Below the pieces are notes generated by a model. That model saw only the letters and a program-made list of their open reading frames with translations. It was not told the origin of the DNA and did not search any database. Below, one piece after another: positions 16,519 to 26,363 of a stretch of 64,000 nucleotides of DNA. This DNA comes from Metallosphaera sedula DSM 5348. Its GTDB lineage: Archaea; Thermoproteota; Thermoprotei_A; Sulfolobales; Sulfolobaceae. The position numbers were made by a program, and so were the translations under genes. Every line of letters begins with the position of its first letter. Positions within the stretch are counted from its first letter, which is position 1. The stretch lies in NCBI RefSeq assembly GCF_000016605.1, contig NC_009440.1, forward strand, positions 1,227,789 through 1,291,788, given 5' to 3'.

Positions 16519-18024
16519 ATGTCCAAGTTCCTCAGACAGTCCTCCGGGCTCGTGAAACAGGCCACCCTCAAGGATCTCGTAATGCTCAACGTTGCAAACA
16601 TGGGAGCAGGGCTGGCAGTTTTCCAAGGGATTTCGCCCTACATAGTTCCTGGGGCAAGGCTGTGGGTGGCCTCTCTCCTCACCTTCCTTATCTCGCTTCC
16701 GCTCGTCCTCCTGTACACGTCACTCATGACAAGGATGCCAAGGACGGGTGGGGATTACGTGTGGTTATCCAGGAAGTTAAATGGTGCCCTAGGTAGCATC
16801 ATGGGAATAGCCATAGCCTTCAACATGCCTCCCTTCTTTGCGTTATCTGCCTTCTTCTCGGTGTCCGCGATCAACGCAGTGCTCTCAGAGATCGGGGTGC
16901 TGGACAACGTGAAATCGTTGGTCTACCTTAGCAATAACGTGTTCGTGAATCCCTACGGAACCCTCACCCTGGAGCAAGAACTCCTGATCTATGGACTGTC
17001 AGCTCTCGCGTTTCTAGTGATCATTTTCCTGAACATAGTGAAGCCGAGGTGGGGATACACGTTAACGACGTGGCTTGGAATCTTCGCTTCTGCGACCCTG
17101 GCACTCGGGGTTGTGATGATCCTAGCGAACACCGGCGATTTTCACCAGGCCGTGGAGGTCTTCCTCTCTAGGGAGGGCGTTACGCCAACTAGTTATACTG
17201 GTCCGTCGTTCAGCTGGGGGTCCACAATTTACATGATTCCCTACTTCGCGTCCTATGCGTATATCTGGCTCTACGCTGGACCCGCGGTTGCAAGTGAGGC
17301 TAAGGGTAACGTGAAACTTAACCTCGTGCTCGCAAGCCTACTAACCACGGCAATGATTACAGTACCCTTCCTGGTCATGGACCTAGTGGGAGGGTACGCC
17401 TATAATGCCTCCCTCTATCCGTCTTTCACCTACAACTTCTGGACTGCGGCAATAGCAGTTTCGCCTCCCTTGATACAGTGGATACTGGGGCTTGGTCTTA
17501 TCTCCTGGAACTTCTTTGTCATGGCCTTCGGAGTCGTCGTGTTCTCGAGGTACGTCTTCGCGTTCTCCTTTGACAGGGTCTTCCCTAGCTTCTTTGCCAA
17601 GTTAAATAGGGCATCTTCTCCTTATCTGGCCCACATACTTGACCTTGTCCTGACGCTGATCTTCCTCGCAATTCCGCTGATCTCCGTAAATGGTGCTGAG
17701 TCGCTGTATGCGTACACGCCATTAGCTGCTATCTACCTCTTCCTGGTAGGATTAACGGGAATGAAGGTGGGGAAGGAGGAGAGGAGCAGGCCTTTGATGA
17801 TACTGGGAGCGCTTTCGTCTGCCTTTATGGCCTTCCTTGCGTACGAGTCTGTGACCAATCCCTTCTTCGGGGTAGTCTCTAGCTCGGGGATAAACGTGAT
17901 TGGTACCGGGTACCTTGTGGCACTGGTCGGGAGCGGGGCAATAATTTACGCCATCGCAAGCTGGCTAAGGAGGAGACAAGGCATTGAGCTCAAGGAAGTG
18001 TTTCAAGAGATTCCGCCCGAGTAA
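16519..18024 (+). CDS. APC-superfamily amino-acid permease
   Basis: 501 residues with about 12 membrane segments. The APC hallmarks are the first-helix stretch LVMLNVANMGAGLAVFQGIS and the loop after helix 2, RMPRTGGDYVWLSRKLNG (about 72-89), typical of amino acid/polyamine transporters. The C-terminus is basic and hydrophilic. Uptake of amino acids or amines with protons is the family role; the substrate cannot be read. Nothing else is in the operon: the next gene is 268 bp away with its own promoter. Confidence 0.8.
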   Translation: MSKFLRQSSGLVKQATLKDLVMLNVANMGAGLAVFQGISPYIVPGARLWVASLLTFLISLPLVLLYTSLMTRMPRTGGDYVWLSRKLNGALGSIMGIAIAFNMPPFFALSAFFSVSAINAVLSEIGVLDNVKSLVYLSNNVFVNPYGTLTLEQELLIYGLSALAFLVIIFLNIVKPRWGYTLTTWLGIFASATLALGVVMILANTGDFHQAVEVFLSREGVTPTSYTGPSFSWGSTIYMIPYFASYAYIWLYAGPAVASEAKGNVKLNLVLASLLTTAMITVPFLVMDLVGGYAYNASLYPSFTYNFWTAAIAVSPPLIQWILGLGLISWNFFVMAFGVVVFSRYVFAFSFDRVFPSFFAKLNRASSPYLAHILDLVLTLIFLAIPLISVNGAESLYAYTPLAAIYLFLVGLTGMKVGKEERSRPLMILGALSSAFMAFLAYESVTNPFFGVVSSSGINVIGTGYLVALVGSGAIIYAIASWLRRRQGIELKEVFQEIPPE

Positions 18025-18292
18025 CAGGAGAGTGATAAATCCATGTCTTATGAACCTGCTAAGGTTTCACTTAAGCGATATCCCGGTATCAAGTCTTCAC
18101 ATAGGTAGTTACCTAGACTGGCTAACCACACTAGGGGATAGATAAGCCATGATCATAATGTAAGTTTTCGACACCAAGTTCGTTTAAGGCCAAAAGCAAA
18201 GTTGTACCTTAGCTTGGCACTATTACACTGATCACGTGGTAATGAAACACGTTCAAGAAAGGCTTTTAATGTCCATCTTATAGGCAATCGTT

Positions 18293-20332
18293 ATGATCAA
18301 GATTAGGGAACACCTAGATGAAATCACGGGACACGGTAAATACATAGATGATGTGGATCTCCCCAACACTGTCTATCTTGGCGTGGTTAGATCGCAGGTG
18401 GCCAGGGGAAAGGTGCTCGATATCTCGAGAAGCGATAATGTCCTCCTCTTCCTGGATTGGGACTCAGTCTCAACTTACATGCCAGTTAGACCAGACCCTA
18501 GGACGAAGAATGTCGTAAAGATGCCTATCGTGAGCGATGGGAGAGTGAACTTCGTTGGCCAGCCCGTGGTCGCCTTCGTTGTTAAGGACAGATACGAGGT
18601 TGAAGACGTGACTGACGAGATAGGCGTGGACTACGCCCAAGAGACGCCCATCCTCTCCGTGAAGGACTCCATGAGGGAGGAGATCAAGATACATGAGAAA
18701 GGGAACATTGCAATAGACCTTGATCTAAGTGGCGGAGATCTAGAGCAACTGGTGAACTCTGAGGTCACGGTCGAAAGGGAGCTCCTCCAAGACAGGATAG
18801 TTCAGCACCCCATGGAGCCTAAGGGTGTCATCTCGTACTACAACGGTGAAACACTCACCGTGATTGGATCCTTCCAGTCGGCTTTCAGGGTGAGGGCAGA
18901 TCTCCAGGAAGCACTTGGGGTCTCACCCGAGAAGATTGTGGTCCAATCTCCTCCAAACGTTGGTGGAGGCTTTGGGAACAAGGTCCCTGCCTATCCGGAG
19001 TACGTCCTGACTGCCCTGGCCTCTATGAAGCTGAGAAGACCTGTGAAGTGGATCGAGACTAGGAGGGAACACCTTACCAACCCAACCCAAGGGCGGGGAG
19101 TCTGGTCTAAGGTTAAACTTCACGCCAAGAGGGACGGTACAATCCTAGGCCTTGAGGGGACCATTGCCGTGGATCTAGGTGCTTACGCCTTCACCATCAA
19201 CACAACCACCCCAGCATTCATTGCCTCCCTCACGAACGGTCCCTACAAGATGAGGTTCGCTAAGTTGAGGGCACTAGGCGTTTACACGAATAAACCTCCC
19301 ACCGGCCCATACCGCGGAGCCGGGAGGCCTGAGGCAGCCCTAATCACTGAGACACTTGTTGAAGATCTGGCAGAGACGCTGGGTCTTAGCCCCCTTGAGG
19401 TTAGGAAGAAGAACCTCCTGGACGGAGAGTTCACAACCCCCCTGGGAGTAAAGATAGATAAGGCTGCGTACAGGGAGATGTTTACAAGGGCCGAGCAGGT
19501 TTACCACACTCTCAAGGAGAGGCACAAGGGAAAGGCGATCTCCTTCATAGCCTTCACTGAAGTTGTGAGGGCGTCCCCCGGCGAGGGTGCTAAGGTGAGG
19601 GTAGGAAGGGGAGAAGTCTTCATTGCGGTGGGCAGTGGACCCCACGGACAAGCCCACAGAACCACGTTCGCTCTCCTAGCAGGAGAGGTGCTTGGGATTG
19701 ACCCGAACGAGATCAAGGTTGAGGTAAACAACACCTCCCTAATCAAGGAGGGGATAGGTAGCTTCGGGAGTAGGAGCGCAGCTGCCGGTGGGTCAGCCGT
19801 GATTGAGGCCTCCAGGGCAGTCCTCCAGAAGATAAGGGAAAGGGGTCTCACCGTGAGGCAGGCCATAAACTCAGACGAGGTTTTCGAGGCTGAGACCTTC
19901 ACCAAGACTTCGGACCTCTACACCCCTGGAATACATATGGCAGTCCTCGACCTGGACAAGGAGACGGGCTTCGCCAGGGTCCTCGAGTATTACGCTATCG
20001 ACGACGTTGGGAGGGCAATAATCCCATCAGAGGTTGAGGGACAGATCGTGGGAGGCGTTCTACAGGGAGCTTCCCAGGTCCTGCTTGAGTATGCACCGTA
20101 TGACGAGAACGGTAATCCCGTGTATGGATCAATCGCAGATAACGGGTTCCCCACTGCGGTTGAGGCAGTTCGCAGGGTAATTTCAGAGTCCTTCTCTACC
20201 CCATCCAACACCTTGAGCCAGGCAAGGGGTGTCGGTGAGGCCGGAACCACTGGGGCCCTCCCTGCAGTTTTCATTGCCCTTGAAAAGGCACTCCACAGGA
20301 AGTTGAGCGGGACCCCCTACCTACCAGGGTAA
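18293..20332 (+). CDS. Molybdenum-hydroxylase large subunit (aldehyde oxidase / CutA family), solitary
   Basis: 679 residues. Expected landmarks are present: the N-terminal a/b hammerhead ([15 protein letters not shown]), [11 protein letters not shown] (about 221-231), the substrate/cofactor loop [11 protein letters not shown] (about 338-348), [11 protein letters not shown], and the catalytic Glu in [12 protein letters not shown] near residue 650. These enzymes oxidise aldehydes at a molybdopterin centre and need an FAD subunit and a 2Fe-2S subunit. Neither is encoded nearby. It is also shorter than typical members (over 700). A TATA-like CTTTTAATG about 27 nt upstream fits a leaderless start. 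Confidence 0.85.
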   Translation: MIKIREHLDEITGHGKYIDDVDLPNTVYLGVVRSQVARGKVLDISRSDNVLLFLDWDSVSTYMPVRPDPRTKNVVKMPIVSDGRVNFVGQPVVAFVVKDRYEVEDVTDEIGVDYAQETPILSVKDSMREEIKIHEKGNIAIDLDLSGGDLEQLVNSEVTVERELLQDRIVQHPMEPKGVISYYNGETLTVIGSFQSAFRVRADLQEALGVSPEKIVVQSPPNVGGGFGNKVPAYPEYVLTALASMKLRRPVKWIETRREHLTNPTQGRGVWSKVKLHAKRDGTILGLEGTIAVDLGAYAFTINTTTPAFIASLTNGPYKMRFAKLRALGVYTNKPPTGPYRGAGRPEAALITETLVEDLAETLGLSPLEVRKKNLLDGEFTTPLGVKIDKAAYREMFTRAEQVYHTLKERHKGKAISFIAFTEVVRASPGEGAKVRVGRGEVFIAVGSGPHGQAHRTTFALLAGEVLGIDPNEIKVEVNNTSLIKEGIGSFGSRSAAAGGSAVIEASRAVLQKIRERGLTVRQAINSDEVFEAETFTKTSDLYTPGIHMAVLDLDKETGFARVLEYYAIDDVGRAIIPSEVEGQIVGGVLQGASQVLLEYAPYDENGNPVYGSIADNGFPTAVEAVRRVISESFSTPSNTLSQARGVGEAGTTGALPAVFIALEKALHRKLSGTPYLPG

Positions 20333-20362
20333 GATTTTTTCTTGAGTGTAATAGCAGTTCCC

Positions 20363-21397
20363 ATGCTCAAAAGGATACTTTTTGAGATCTCTGTCCTCTC
20401 ACCTTCCTATTTCGGCAGTGTAATGGCGACTGGCGTCGTTTCCATCATCCTCAAGCTATACGGTCTGACCTCAGTCGCGGCTCTAGTTGCGGTTCTGAAC
20501 TTGATCTTGTACACCTCCCTAGTCCTCCTTAACCTAGTCAGGATAATCAGTTACAGGGATAGGGTGAGGGAGGACCTCCTGGATCCGGGTAGGGGACTGG
20601 GTTACCTCACGGCCATTGCCGGTACGGACGTGGTTGGTGACGACTTAGTCCTGGTCCTCCACATGGAGAGCATATCCCTTGTACTGTGGGGAGCTAGCCT
20701 GGTTCTCTGGATACTCCTTCAGTACTACTTTCTCTTCACACTGACGGTGAGAGAGGAGAAGGGAGGAATTCAGGATGTTAACGGTCTCTGGTTACTTCTT
20801 CCCGTGTCCACCCTTACCCTCTCAGTGCTATCCCTAGACCTGTCGACTAAAGTCCCTCAGTTAATCTACCCTGGCTTAATCACGTACTTTGTGGGATGGG
20901 TAACTTACCTGGTCATCACGGTCTTGATCTCATCTAGGCTCTTTCTATCTAGGGTGAAGGCGGGAGACGTGATCCCAGCTTACTGGATCAACGGAGGGTT
21001 TCCAGCACTGGCCTCCCTATCGTCCTCCCTTCTCATCCTTCATGCCAGTCCCTCCTTCCCAATTCTCCTAGAGCTGAGGTCATTCCTCCTTGGTACTGGA
21101 GTGTTGGTATGGGCCTATGGCACCTGGTGGATGCCCCTACTCTTTCTCCTCTTTGCCTGGAAGCACCTCGCGAAACACATATCCTTCCTCAAGTATGACT
21201 TCCAGTTCTGGAGTGCGGTGTTTCCCATAGCGGTGTACGACCTTGGAACTTACTTTACGGCAAGGGTGACCGGAATTCCTGGTGTCTCGCTCATCGCCCT
21301 GGTGTTCGCATACATATCCGTGGGTCTGTGGGTATATCAACTCTCGGGGTTCGTGTACAACATCCTCGTGAAGTTGAGGAAACCCATAGATGCCTAA
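20363..21397 (+). CDS. TDT/SLAC1-type transporter (tellurite-resistance/dicarboxylate family)
   Basis: 344 residues from ATG 20363; the frame is open from TTG 20342, but those codons lie in the short gap after the Mo enzyme. About ten membrane segments. The N-terminal FEISVLSPSYFGSVMATGV corresponds to the TDT-family first helix with its conserved Phe and MATG. Relatives transport C4-dicarboxylates, sulfite or anions. It follows the Mo-hydroxylase gene by 30 bp, so the two are probably co-transcribed, and export or import of the acid product is a reasonable guess. Confidence 0.75.
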   Translation: MLKRILFEISVLSPSYFGSVMATGVVSIILKLYGLTSVAALVAVLNLILYTSLVLLNLVRIISYRDRVREDLLDPGRGLGYLTAIAGTDVVGDDLVLVLHMESISLVLWGASLVLWILLQYYFLFTLTVREEKGGIQDVNGLWLLLPVSTLTLSVLSLDLSTKVPQLIYPGLITYFVGWVTYLVITVLISSRLFLSRVKAGDVIPAYWINGGFPALASLSSSLLILHASPSFPILLELRSFLLGTGVLVWAYGTWWMPLLFLLFAWKHLAKHISFLKYDFQFWSAVFPIAVYDLGTYFTARVTGIPGVSLIALVFAYISVGLWVYQLSGFVYNILVKLRKPIDA

Positions 21398-21438
21398 CTT
21401 GGGCAAAGACATAAAAGAGAACCCCATATCTGGTCCCG

Positions 21439-21804
21439 ATGATCAGGAAAGAGTTCCCCGTTCCCATGGATCAAGTACTCCCCAGGATCAAGGAGAAAAT
21501 CAAGAACCTAGGTGCCGAAATCTTTGCCGAAATTGACCACGCGCTTAATGCAGAGAAGGTAGGCCTCAAACTGGAGCCAACGAAGGTCCTCATATTCGGC
21601 AACCCCAGGGTCGGGACCCTCCTCATGCAGGAGAACAGGGACATAGCCTATGAGCTGCCACTGAGGCTCGCCATCTGGAGTTCCGGTAACAGGACATTCG
21701 TGGTATACGAGTTGCCCAGCGAGATAGGGAGAAAATTCGGCATAACCAACCTCGACGTCCTCAGAAAGATGGACGCCTTCATGGAGAATGTGGTAAACCT
21801 ATAA
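21439..21804 (+). CDS. DUF302-domain protein
   Basis: 121 residues matching the DUF302 pattern: an N-terminal helix (DQVLPRIKEKIKNLGAEIFAE), then the signature VLIFGNPRVGTLLMQ (about residues 50-64), then DIAYELPLRLAIW and a C-terminal helix. DUF302 proteins are small and soluble with no settled function; some bind hydrophobic ligands or heme. It lies 41 bp after the TDT transporter on the same strand. A possible TATA-like stretch (ACATAAAAGAG, about 21410) suggests its own promoter. Confidence 0.85.
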   Translation: MIRKEFPVPMDQVLPRIKEKIKNLGAEIFAEIDHALNAEKVGLKLEPTKVLIFGNPRVGTLLMQENRDIAYELPLRLAIWSSGNRTFVVYELPSEIGRKFGITNLDVLRKMDAFMENVVNL

Positions 21805-21937
21805 ATCTATTTTTCATTTATCTAAATATTTTCTACTGAATCCTAGAATACTTTATCTTCCGAGTTTGGTCTAAGCATACTTAAAGAGGCACAGTAACTT
21901 TTTAAACATTACAGTATTAGATTAAATCGGTGATAAG

Positions 21938-22078
21938 ATGATTAAGCTCCTTGGAAGGAAAGAAGTTCCCTACGACATGGCAAAGATGCCTGAGGACTTC
22001 CTTAAGATAGAGTATCCAGAGTACTACAACTCATTGAAGAAAAGGAAATACGAAGATCCCATGATGTACTTCTCCTGA
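21938..22078 (+). CDS. 46-residue small protein
   Basis: ATG 21938 is preceded by GGTGATAAG, a fair ribosome site, and the frame runs 46 codons to TGA 22076. The product is hydrophilic, rich in Lys, Tyr, Met and Pro (MIKLLGRKEVPYDMAKMPED at the start; ending DPMMYFS). A TATA-like TTTTTAAACATT (about 21899-21910) lies upstream. Codon use matches its neighbours. It is convergent with the polyferredoxin gene with only 5 bp between stops. Not recognised, but composition and signals support a real gene. Confidence 0.6.
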   Translation: MIKLLGRKEVPYDMAKMPEDFLKIEYPEYYNSLKKRKYEDPMMYFS

Positions 22079-22083
22079 GTTTT

Positions 22084-23985
22084 TTACTTGAGCAAGGAGA
22101 GGATGTTTCTTACTTCAAGGTTCTCGTGTGGGCAGACCTCGACACATCTCGCACATCCCACGCAACTTACCCTGTTGGTGTAGCCCTGCCTAATGATGTC
22201 CTGGCTTACGGGGATTTTTACTGGGCATGAGGAATCGCAATTCTTTGTGGAACAAGTCCTGCACGTCTCTAGGTTCTTGGCTCTTATCTTGAATAATACC
22301 TTGTTGAAAATTCCAGTGAAGGTTCCAAAACCACACCATCCCTGCCTTGCGCACGAATAGGTCCCGAATATGGGGGTCAGGAAATAGAAGAACCACCACA
22401 CATAGTTTAGGGTGAACATACCGTAGAAGTTTAGGGGATCAAGCGGAAAATTAACACCATGTAACTCCTGCATAACGTAGAGTCCTAAGAACAGAAACAT
22501 GGGGATCATCAGGATTCGTCTCGCATACTCCCAGATCTTGGATGAGGTCTTGGCCTGAAACTGTTCGTAAAATATGTTGGAGAACATATGGGCAGACATA
22601 CACACTAGATTGCAGTAACTTCCCCTACCGAATAGGATAGACGCTACCACTATAACACCCAGGGAAAGGGCAAACGTTGCCAACGTAACGGGGAATATCA
22701 TACCGCTCATTCCGAACACGTAGAAATTGGTGTAATAGGGGATCAATACAACGAAAATGGGAACTCCAACTAGTATTGCGAGCGTCCAGTTCCTTAGGTA
22801 TCTGCTCTTAACCCTCTTGTACCTTTGATATACAAGGAATGACATCTCCGCCCCCATCATGATTACGTAGAATGGTGACATCGTCGTACTCATTACGAGC
22901 ATGAAAGGGGTCATGAAGAGGGATATCAAGAAACCCTTGTGAAGATACATCTCTGTCATCGTCAATGGATTAATGGGGAATAACCACCAGAAGGGGTTGG
23001 TGAAGGGCGATCTCATGGCCATCCCCGAGTGCGACATGGAAGTGCCGTGATGCATCACGGAACTAGAAAAGATCGCGTTGGTAAGATTGAAACCCAATAC
23101 GCTCTCCCCAAAGCCCATGGCTAGCTCAGCCAAGTTTACCAGAACTAGAAAAAGGAATGGATACCTTAGCTTCATCTGTATCCTCGAGGAAGGGACGTTA
23201 AAGAAGATCAGGAAAAAGTACCAAACCATGGATATGAGCATGGCCAAGGTGATCACGTATAGATCGTTAAATCCCGCAAAAAACGAAAGCCCAAGCATCA
23301 TAACAAAATCAAATAATGCGAGGGATATGGAGACCAATTGTCCCCTCAAGGTCGTCTGTCTCATTTCTATGATGTAAAGCATGACAATGTTCACTATCAT
23401 GATGAGGGAGGACATTAAGGAGGTTACCAATTCCACCCCCGCAACGCGGTATAGGGACGGCATGAACGCCATGGACAAGGCGAACGTGGTTAATGACCAA
23501 TCCACCACGCTCTTAGTTCTGGAGATTGCCATGAAGTAAACCCCATCCCCCAACATCATGAGACCGAACGCTGGATTGTCTACTGCCGTCAGGATTGGAT
23601 TTGGTTGAGGGGCGAAGGAACCATAAAGATATCCCATGGAAACTTCATCTACCAGCAGAGCAATCGAGAGAATTGCTGAAAGCCTCAGGCTTCTCCTCAC
23701 GCTAACTCTTTCAGATTTTACTAGAAGGGAAAGGAGCATGGGAGTAAATGCTACACTTAGGGTAACTGGTTCCATAAAAAGTGAGCCATGTAAAACAGCG
23801 ATGTATGCGATGGAGACACTCTCGCTTGACATGATCAGGGTAACTGAGATGAGGAATAGGATAGCCTTCAGGTTCACAAATTCCTTCCTTAGAACATAAC
23901 CGAATATCCAAAAATCTATCAGCATCATGATTACAATATAGATAACTGAGAAATCGAACAAAATCTGTATCGTCATTCCGGTCAA
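22084..23985 (-). CDS. Polytopic membrane polyferredoxin with His/Met-rich motif
   Basis: 633 residues. The first about 450 form many membrane helices. Within them, residues about 309-323 carry MHHGTSMSHSGMAMR, a probable copper or heme-metal site facing outside. Then come NapH/NosR-like cysteine loops (YCNLVC about 465; YSCARQGWCGF about 550) and a C-terminal cytoplasmic ferredoxin domain: CRTCSTKNCDSSCPV and CVGCARCVEVCPHE (about 575-620). It should move electrons across or along the membrane. It recalls the polyferredoxin of Sulfolobales iron-oxidation (fox) clusters, but no fox neighbours are here, so that link is tentative. Confidence 0.7.
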   Translation of the reverse strand: MTGMTIQILFDFSVIYIVIMMLIDFWIFGYVLRKEFVNLKAILFLISVTLIMSSESVSIAYIAVLHGSLFMEPVTLSVAFTPMLLSLLVKSERVSVRRSLRLSAILSIALLVDEVSMGYLYGSFAPQPNPILTAVDNPAFGLMMLGDGVYFMAISRTKSVVDWSLTTFALSMAFMPSLYRVAGVELVTSLMSSLIMIVNIVMLYIIEMRQTTLRGQLVSISLALFDFVMMLGLSFFAGFNDLYVITLAMLISMVWYFFLIFFNVPSSRIQMKLRYPFLFLVLVNLAELAMGFGESVLGFNLTNAIFSSSVMHHGTSMSHSGMAMRSPFTNPFWWLFPINPLTMTEMYLHKGFLISLFMTPFMLVMSTTMSPFYVIMMGAEMSFLVYQRYKRVKSRYLRNWTLAILVGVPIFVVLIPYYTNFYVFGMSGMIFPVTLATFALSLGVIVVASILFGRGSYCNLVCMSAHMFSNIFYEQFQAKTSSKIWEYARRILMIPMFLFLGLYVMQELHGVNFPLDPLNFYGMFTLNYVWWFFYFLTPIFGTYSCARQGWCGFGTFTGIFNKVLFKIRAKNLETCRTCSTKNCDSSCPVKIPVSQDIIRQGYTNRVSCVGCARCVEVCPHENLEVRNILSLLK

Positions 23986-24842
23986 TACAGATCTTCTCTC
24001 GGCAGACTTTAAATTTTACATTTATTCTAGATTTCTAGAAAATATATAACTAAATAAATCAAGTTTACCCCGGTGACATCATAACGATATAATTCTGAAA
24101 AAGTGAATAGATCCAGGTGTTTCGGTAAAATTAGTTCATATTATTGTGGTGAATTTACGAATATCTTCGTAACCAGATTTTCCCTGGGAAACCAGTCCGT
24201 GGAAGAAGTTCCTTCTCGCGAGGAAACGAAGTCAAGAAGGGCTAGACATGGGAAAGAAATCTCCAGATTGAGGTTAGTTCCTGTGAGCTAAGCTCCGCCA
24301 CGATAGTAGCATGTGAAAGCTGAGGATCCAAACGGGCCAGCACGGAGATCTCGAGGTCTCAGGGTATCCTTATGATTTTCACCTGGTTAAAGATAGGGTA
24401 GCCTGGTAAGCTCCTCGATCTGGGGTACTCAGATTTTGGATGAGGGTATCAAGGCCGACTAGATGTGGATTCCTAGACAAGATGATCCATTCATAGATCC
24501 TAACCTCCGTCCTCGCAAGACTGGTCACATCACGTTTCCAGTAACAGAGGTGAGCAGACTTGAGAACTTCTGTTCCTTTCGAAGGGGGTACTTGGGTAAG
24601 ATGTAACTAAAACGTGATCCTCCTATCCACGCATACTATCTTTCATCCTAACTCCAGGGTATAGCCTCAGGATTCGTCAGTTTCAATGGGACCATAATGC
24701 GAATATAAGCCTCGAGATGTGAGGCACTAAGTTAGGTTAGCCTACGAGAGAATAATTGACTCTAGAATATAACTTCAAGATAACGTTACAAACATATTAA
24801 AAAGATTTTTATACTAGCGTTCACAAAAATATTGATGTATAA
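23986..24842. other. 857-bp gene-poor region
   Basis: No frame over about 60 codons shows coding character, and none carries a recognisable domain. The middle part (about 24180-24560) is G+C-richer than typical intergenic DNA here and reads in fragments on the plus strand, so it may be a decayed gene or insertion sequence. I cannot name the source. The right end has the promoter of the beta-propeller gene (TTTTTATAC, about 24807-24815). Confidence 0.4.
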
Positions 24843-26363
24843 ATGAAATTCTTAAAATTTTCGTTTATTTTTATTGTATTATTTACAACTATGTTCTTGT
24901 TATCGGTGTTAATCCCTGCGACTGGCTCGTATACATCTATGGGCTCGGGGATAGTTGGAGAATCAGCTAATTCCTATAATTTAGTTCACCAAGGACTTGG
25001 GTCAGATTCGACTAGCCATTCTCGGTCAATGAACTACATAGGCTTAGGTGTGATGAACGATTACACCTACACTAGGTCAGTTAATCCCATGATATCGAAT
25101 GGGAACAAGAGTGAACAAACAGGTATGGTTCCTAATAACGATCCATCAAGTACATCAGGTTTTACAGTGTACAACATATCTGTTGATGGTGGTCAGGATT
25201 ACGCTATTTACGATCCTTCTAATGGTTATGTGTACGTAGTAAATTACAATTCAAGTATACTGTCTGTTATATCAGGTACTAAGGTTGTGGCTAATATTAG
25301 TCTTGGTTATTTTACCACCCCACTTTATGCTGTTTACGACCCTTCCAATGGTTACGTGTATGTAACGAATTTTGCTATTGATACAGTCTCTGTTATATCA
25401 GGTACTAGTGTTGTAGCCAATGTTTCTGTTGGTGTTGCCCCGGAGTTTTTAGTTTACGACCCTTCCAATGGTTACGTGTATGTATCGAACCTAGATTCAA
25501 ATAACATGTCTGTTATTTCGGGTACTACTGTTATAGGTAACGTCCCTGTTGGTGTTGGCCAGACCTATTCTCTTTACGATCCTTCCAATGGTTACATATA
25601 CGCGATTAACGGTAGCCCACATTCAAATTCAGTGATTGTCATATCAGGGACTAAAGTTGTAGCTAGCGTCCCTGTTGGTTCAGACCCGACGTGTTTAGTT
25701 AACGATCCTTCCAATGGTTACGTATATGTAACGAACTTACATTCAAATTATATGTCTATTATCTCGGGTACTAAAGTTGTAGGTAATGTGTCTGTTGGTG
25801 TTGGAGCGAGGGAGGCTGCATACGACCCTTCCAATGGTTACGTGTACGTAGACGTATTATACGCGCTTGGAAATACATCAGTCTCTGTTATCTCAGCTAA
25901 TAATGTTGTAGGTAATTTGAAAGTATGTAGCGGGACTCCTCCCATATACGACCCTTCCAATGGTTACGTGTACGTTGGTGGTGCTCCTTCAGATACAGTC
26001 TCTGTTATCTCAGGTAATAATGTTGTAGCTAACGTCCCTGTTGGCTTAGATCCAGTCTACGCTCTCTACGATCCTTCCAATGGTTACGTGTACGTAATGA
26101 ACTACTATTCAAATAATGTATCAGTAATTATGCCGAAAAGCTCTAGCACGTCTTCCCCTACTTCTGGAACACCTCCAACCAATACGAGTTCGACTACTTC
26201 CTCGACCAATTCGTCAAGTTCCACATCGACCTCATCCTCAGGCATCCCGTCTTCTACTTCCAGTAAAAGTAATGGATCTCCTTTCAATCTAACATTCTTG
26301 ATTTTAATAGTCACTGTTGTGGTTATTATTGCCTTAGCCTTCGTGTTTATTAAGAAGAGATAA
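24843..26363 (+). CDS. Surface beta-propeller protein with eight YVTN-type repeats, Ser/Thr stalk and C-terminal anchor
   Basis: 506 residues. A signal peptide (about 1-30) is followed by a Ser/Gly-rich spacer. Eight repeats of 40-42 residues come next (about 115-430), each with DPSNGYVYV then VSVISGT-VVANVSVG, as in YVTN beta-propellers. A Ser/Thr/Pro-rich stalk (about 432-478) leads to a membrane helix (about 481-502) and a KKR stop-transfer tail. It should sit on the cell surface, raised through the S-layer, with a role in adhesion or binding; the ligand is unknown. The stalk is probably heavily glycosylated. It stands alone with a clear TATA box. Confidence 0.8.
   Translation: MKFLKFSFIFIVLFTTMFLLSVLIPATGSYTSMGSGIVGESANSYNLVHQGLGSDSTSHSRSMNYIGLGVMNDYTYTRSVNPMISNGNKSEQTGMVPNNDPSSTSGFTVYNISVDGGQDYAIYDPSNGYVYVVNYNSSILSVISGTKVVANISLGYFTTPLYAVYDPSNGYVYVTNFAIDTVSVISGTSVVANVSVGVAPEFLVYDPSNGYVYVSNLDSNNMSVISGTTVIGNVPVGVGQTYSLYDPSNGYIYAINGSPHSNSVIVISGTKVVASVPVGSDPTCLVNDPSNGYVYVTNLHSNYMSIISGTKVVGNVSVGVGAREAAYDPSNGYVYVDVLYALGNTSVSVISANNVVGNLKVCSGTPPIYDPSNGYVYVGGAPSDTVSVISGNNVVANVPVGLDPVYALYDPSNGYVYVMNYYSNNVSVIMPKSSSTSSPTSGTPPTNTSSTTSSTNSSSSTSTSSSGIPSSTSSKSNGSPFNLTFLILIVTVVVIIALAFVFIKKR
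25190..26130 (+). repeat. Eight tandem coding repeats of 120-126 bp
   Basis: The block GA(T/C)CCTTCCAATGGTTACGT recurs near 25211, 25338, 25458, 25578, 25704, 25824, 25950 and 26070. It is nearly identical at the DNA level while the parts between differ. Such sharp conservation suggests recent expansion or ongoing recombination between blades, which would let the propeller change blade number. Confidence 0.75.

Noticed and set aside
19501..19905. 134-codon minus-strand frame within the Mo-hydroxylase gene
   Set aside because: Shadow of a strongly biased coding sequence on the plus strand, with no domain of its own.
24103..24291. 62-codon frame in the gene-poor stretch
   Set aside because: No family features, no promoter or ribosome site at its start, and composition typical of chance frames.
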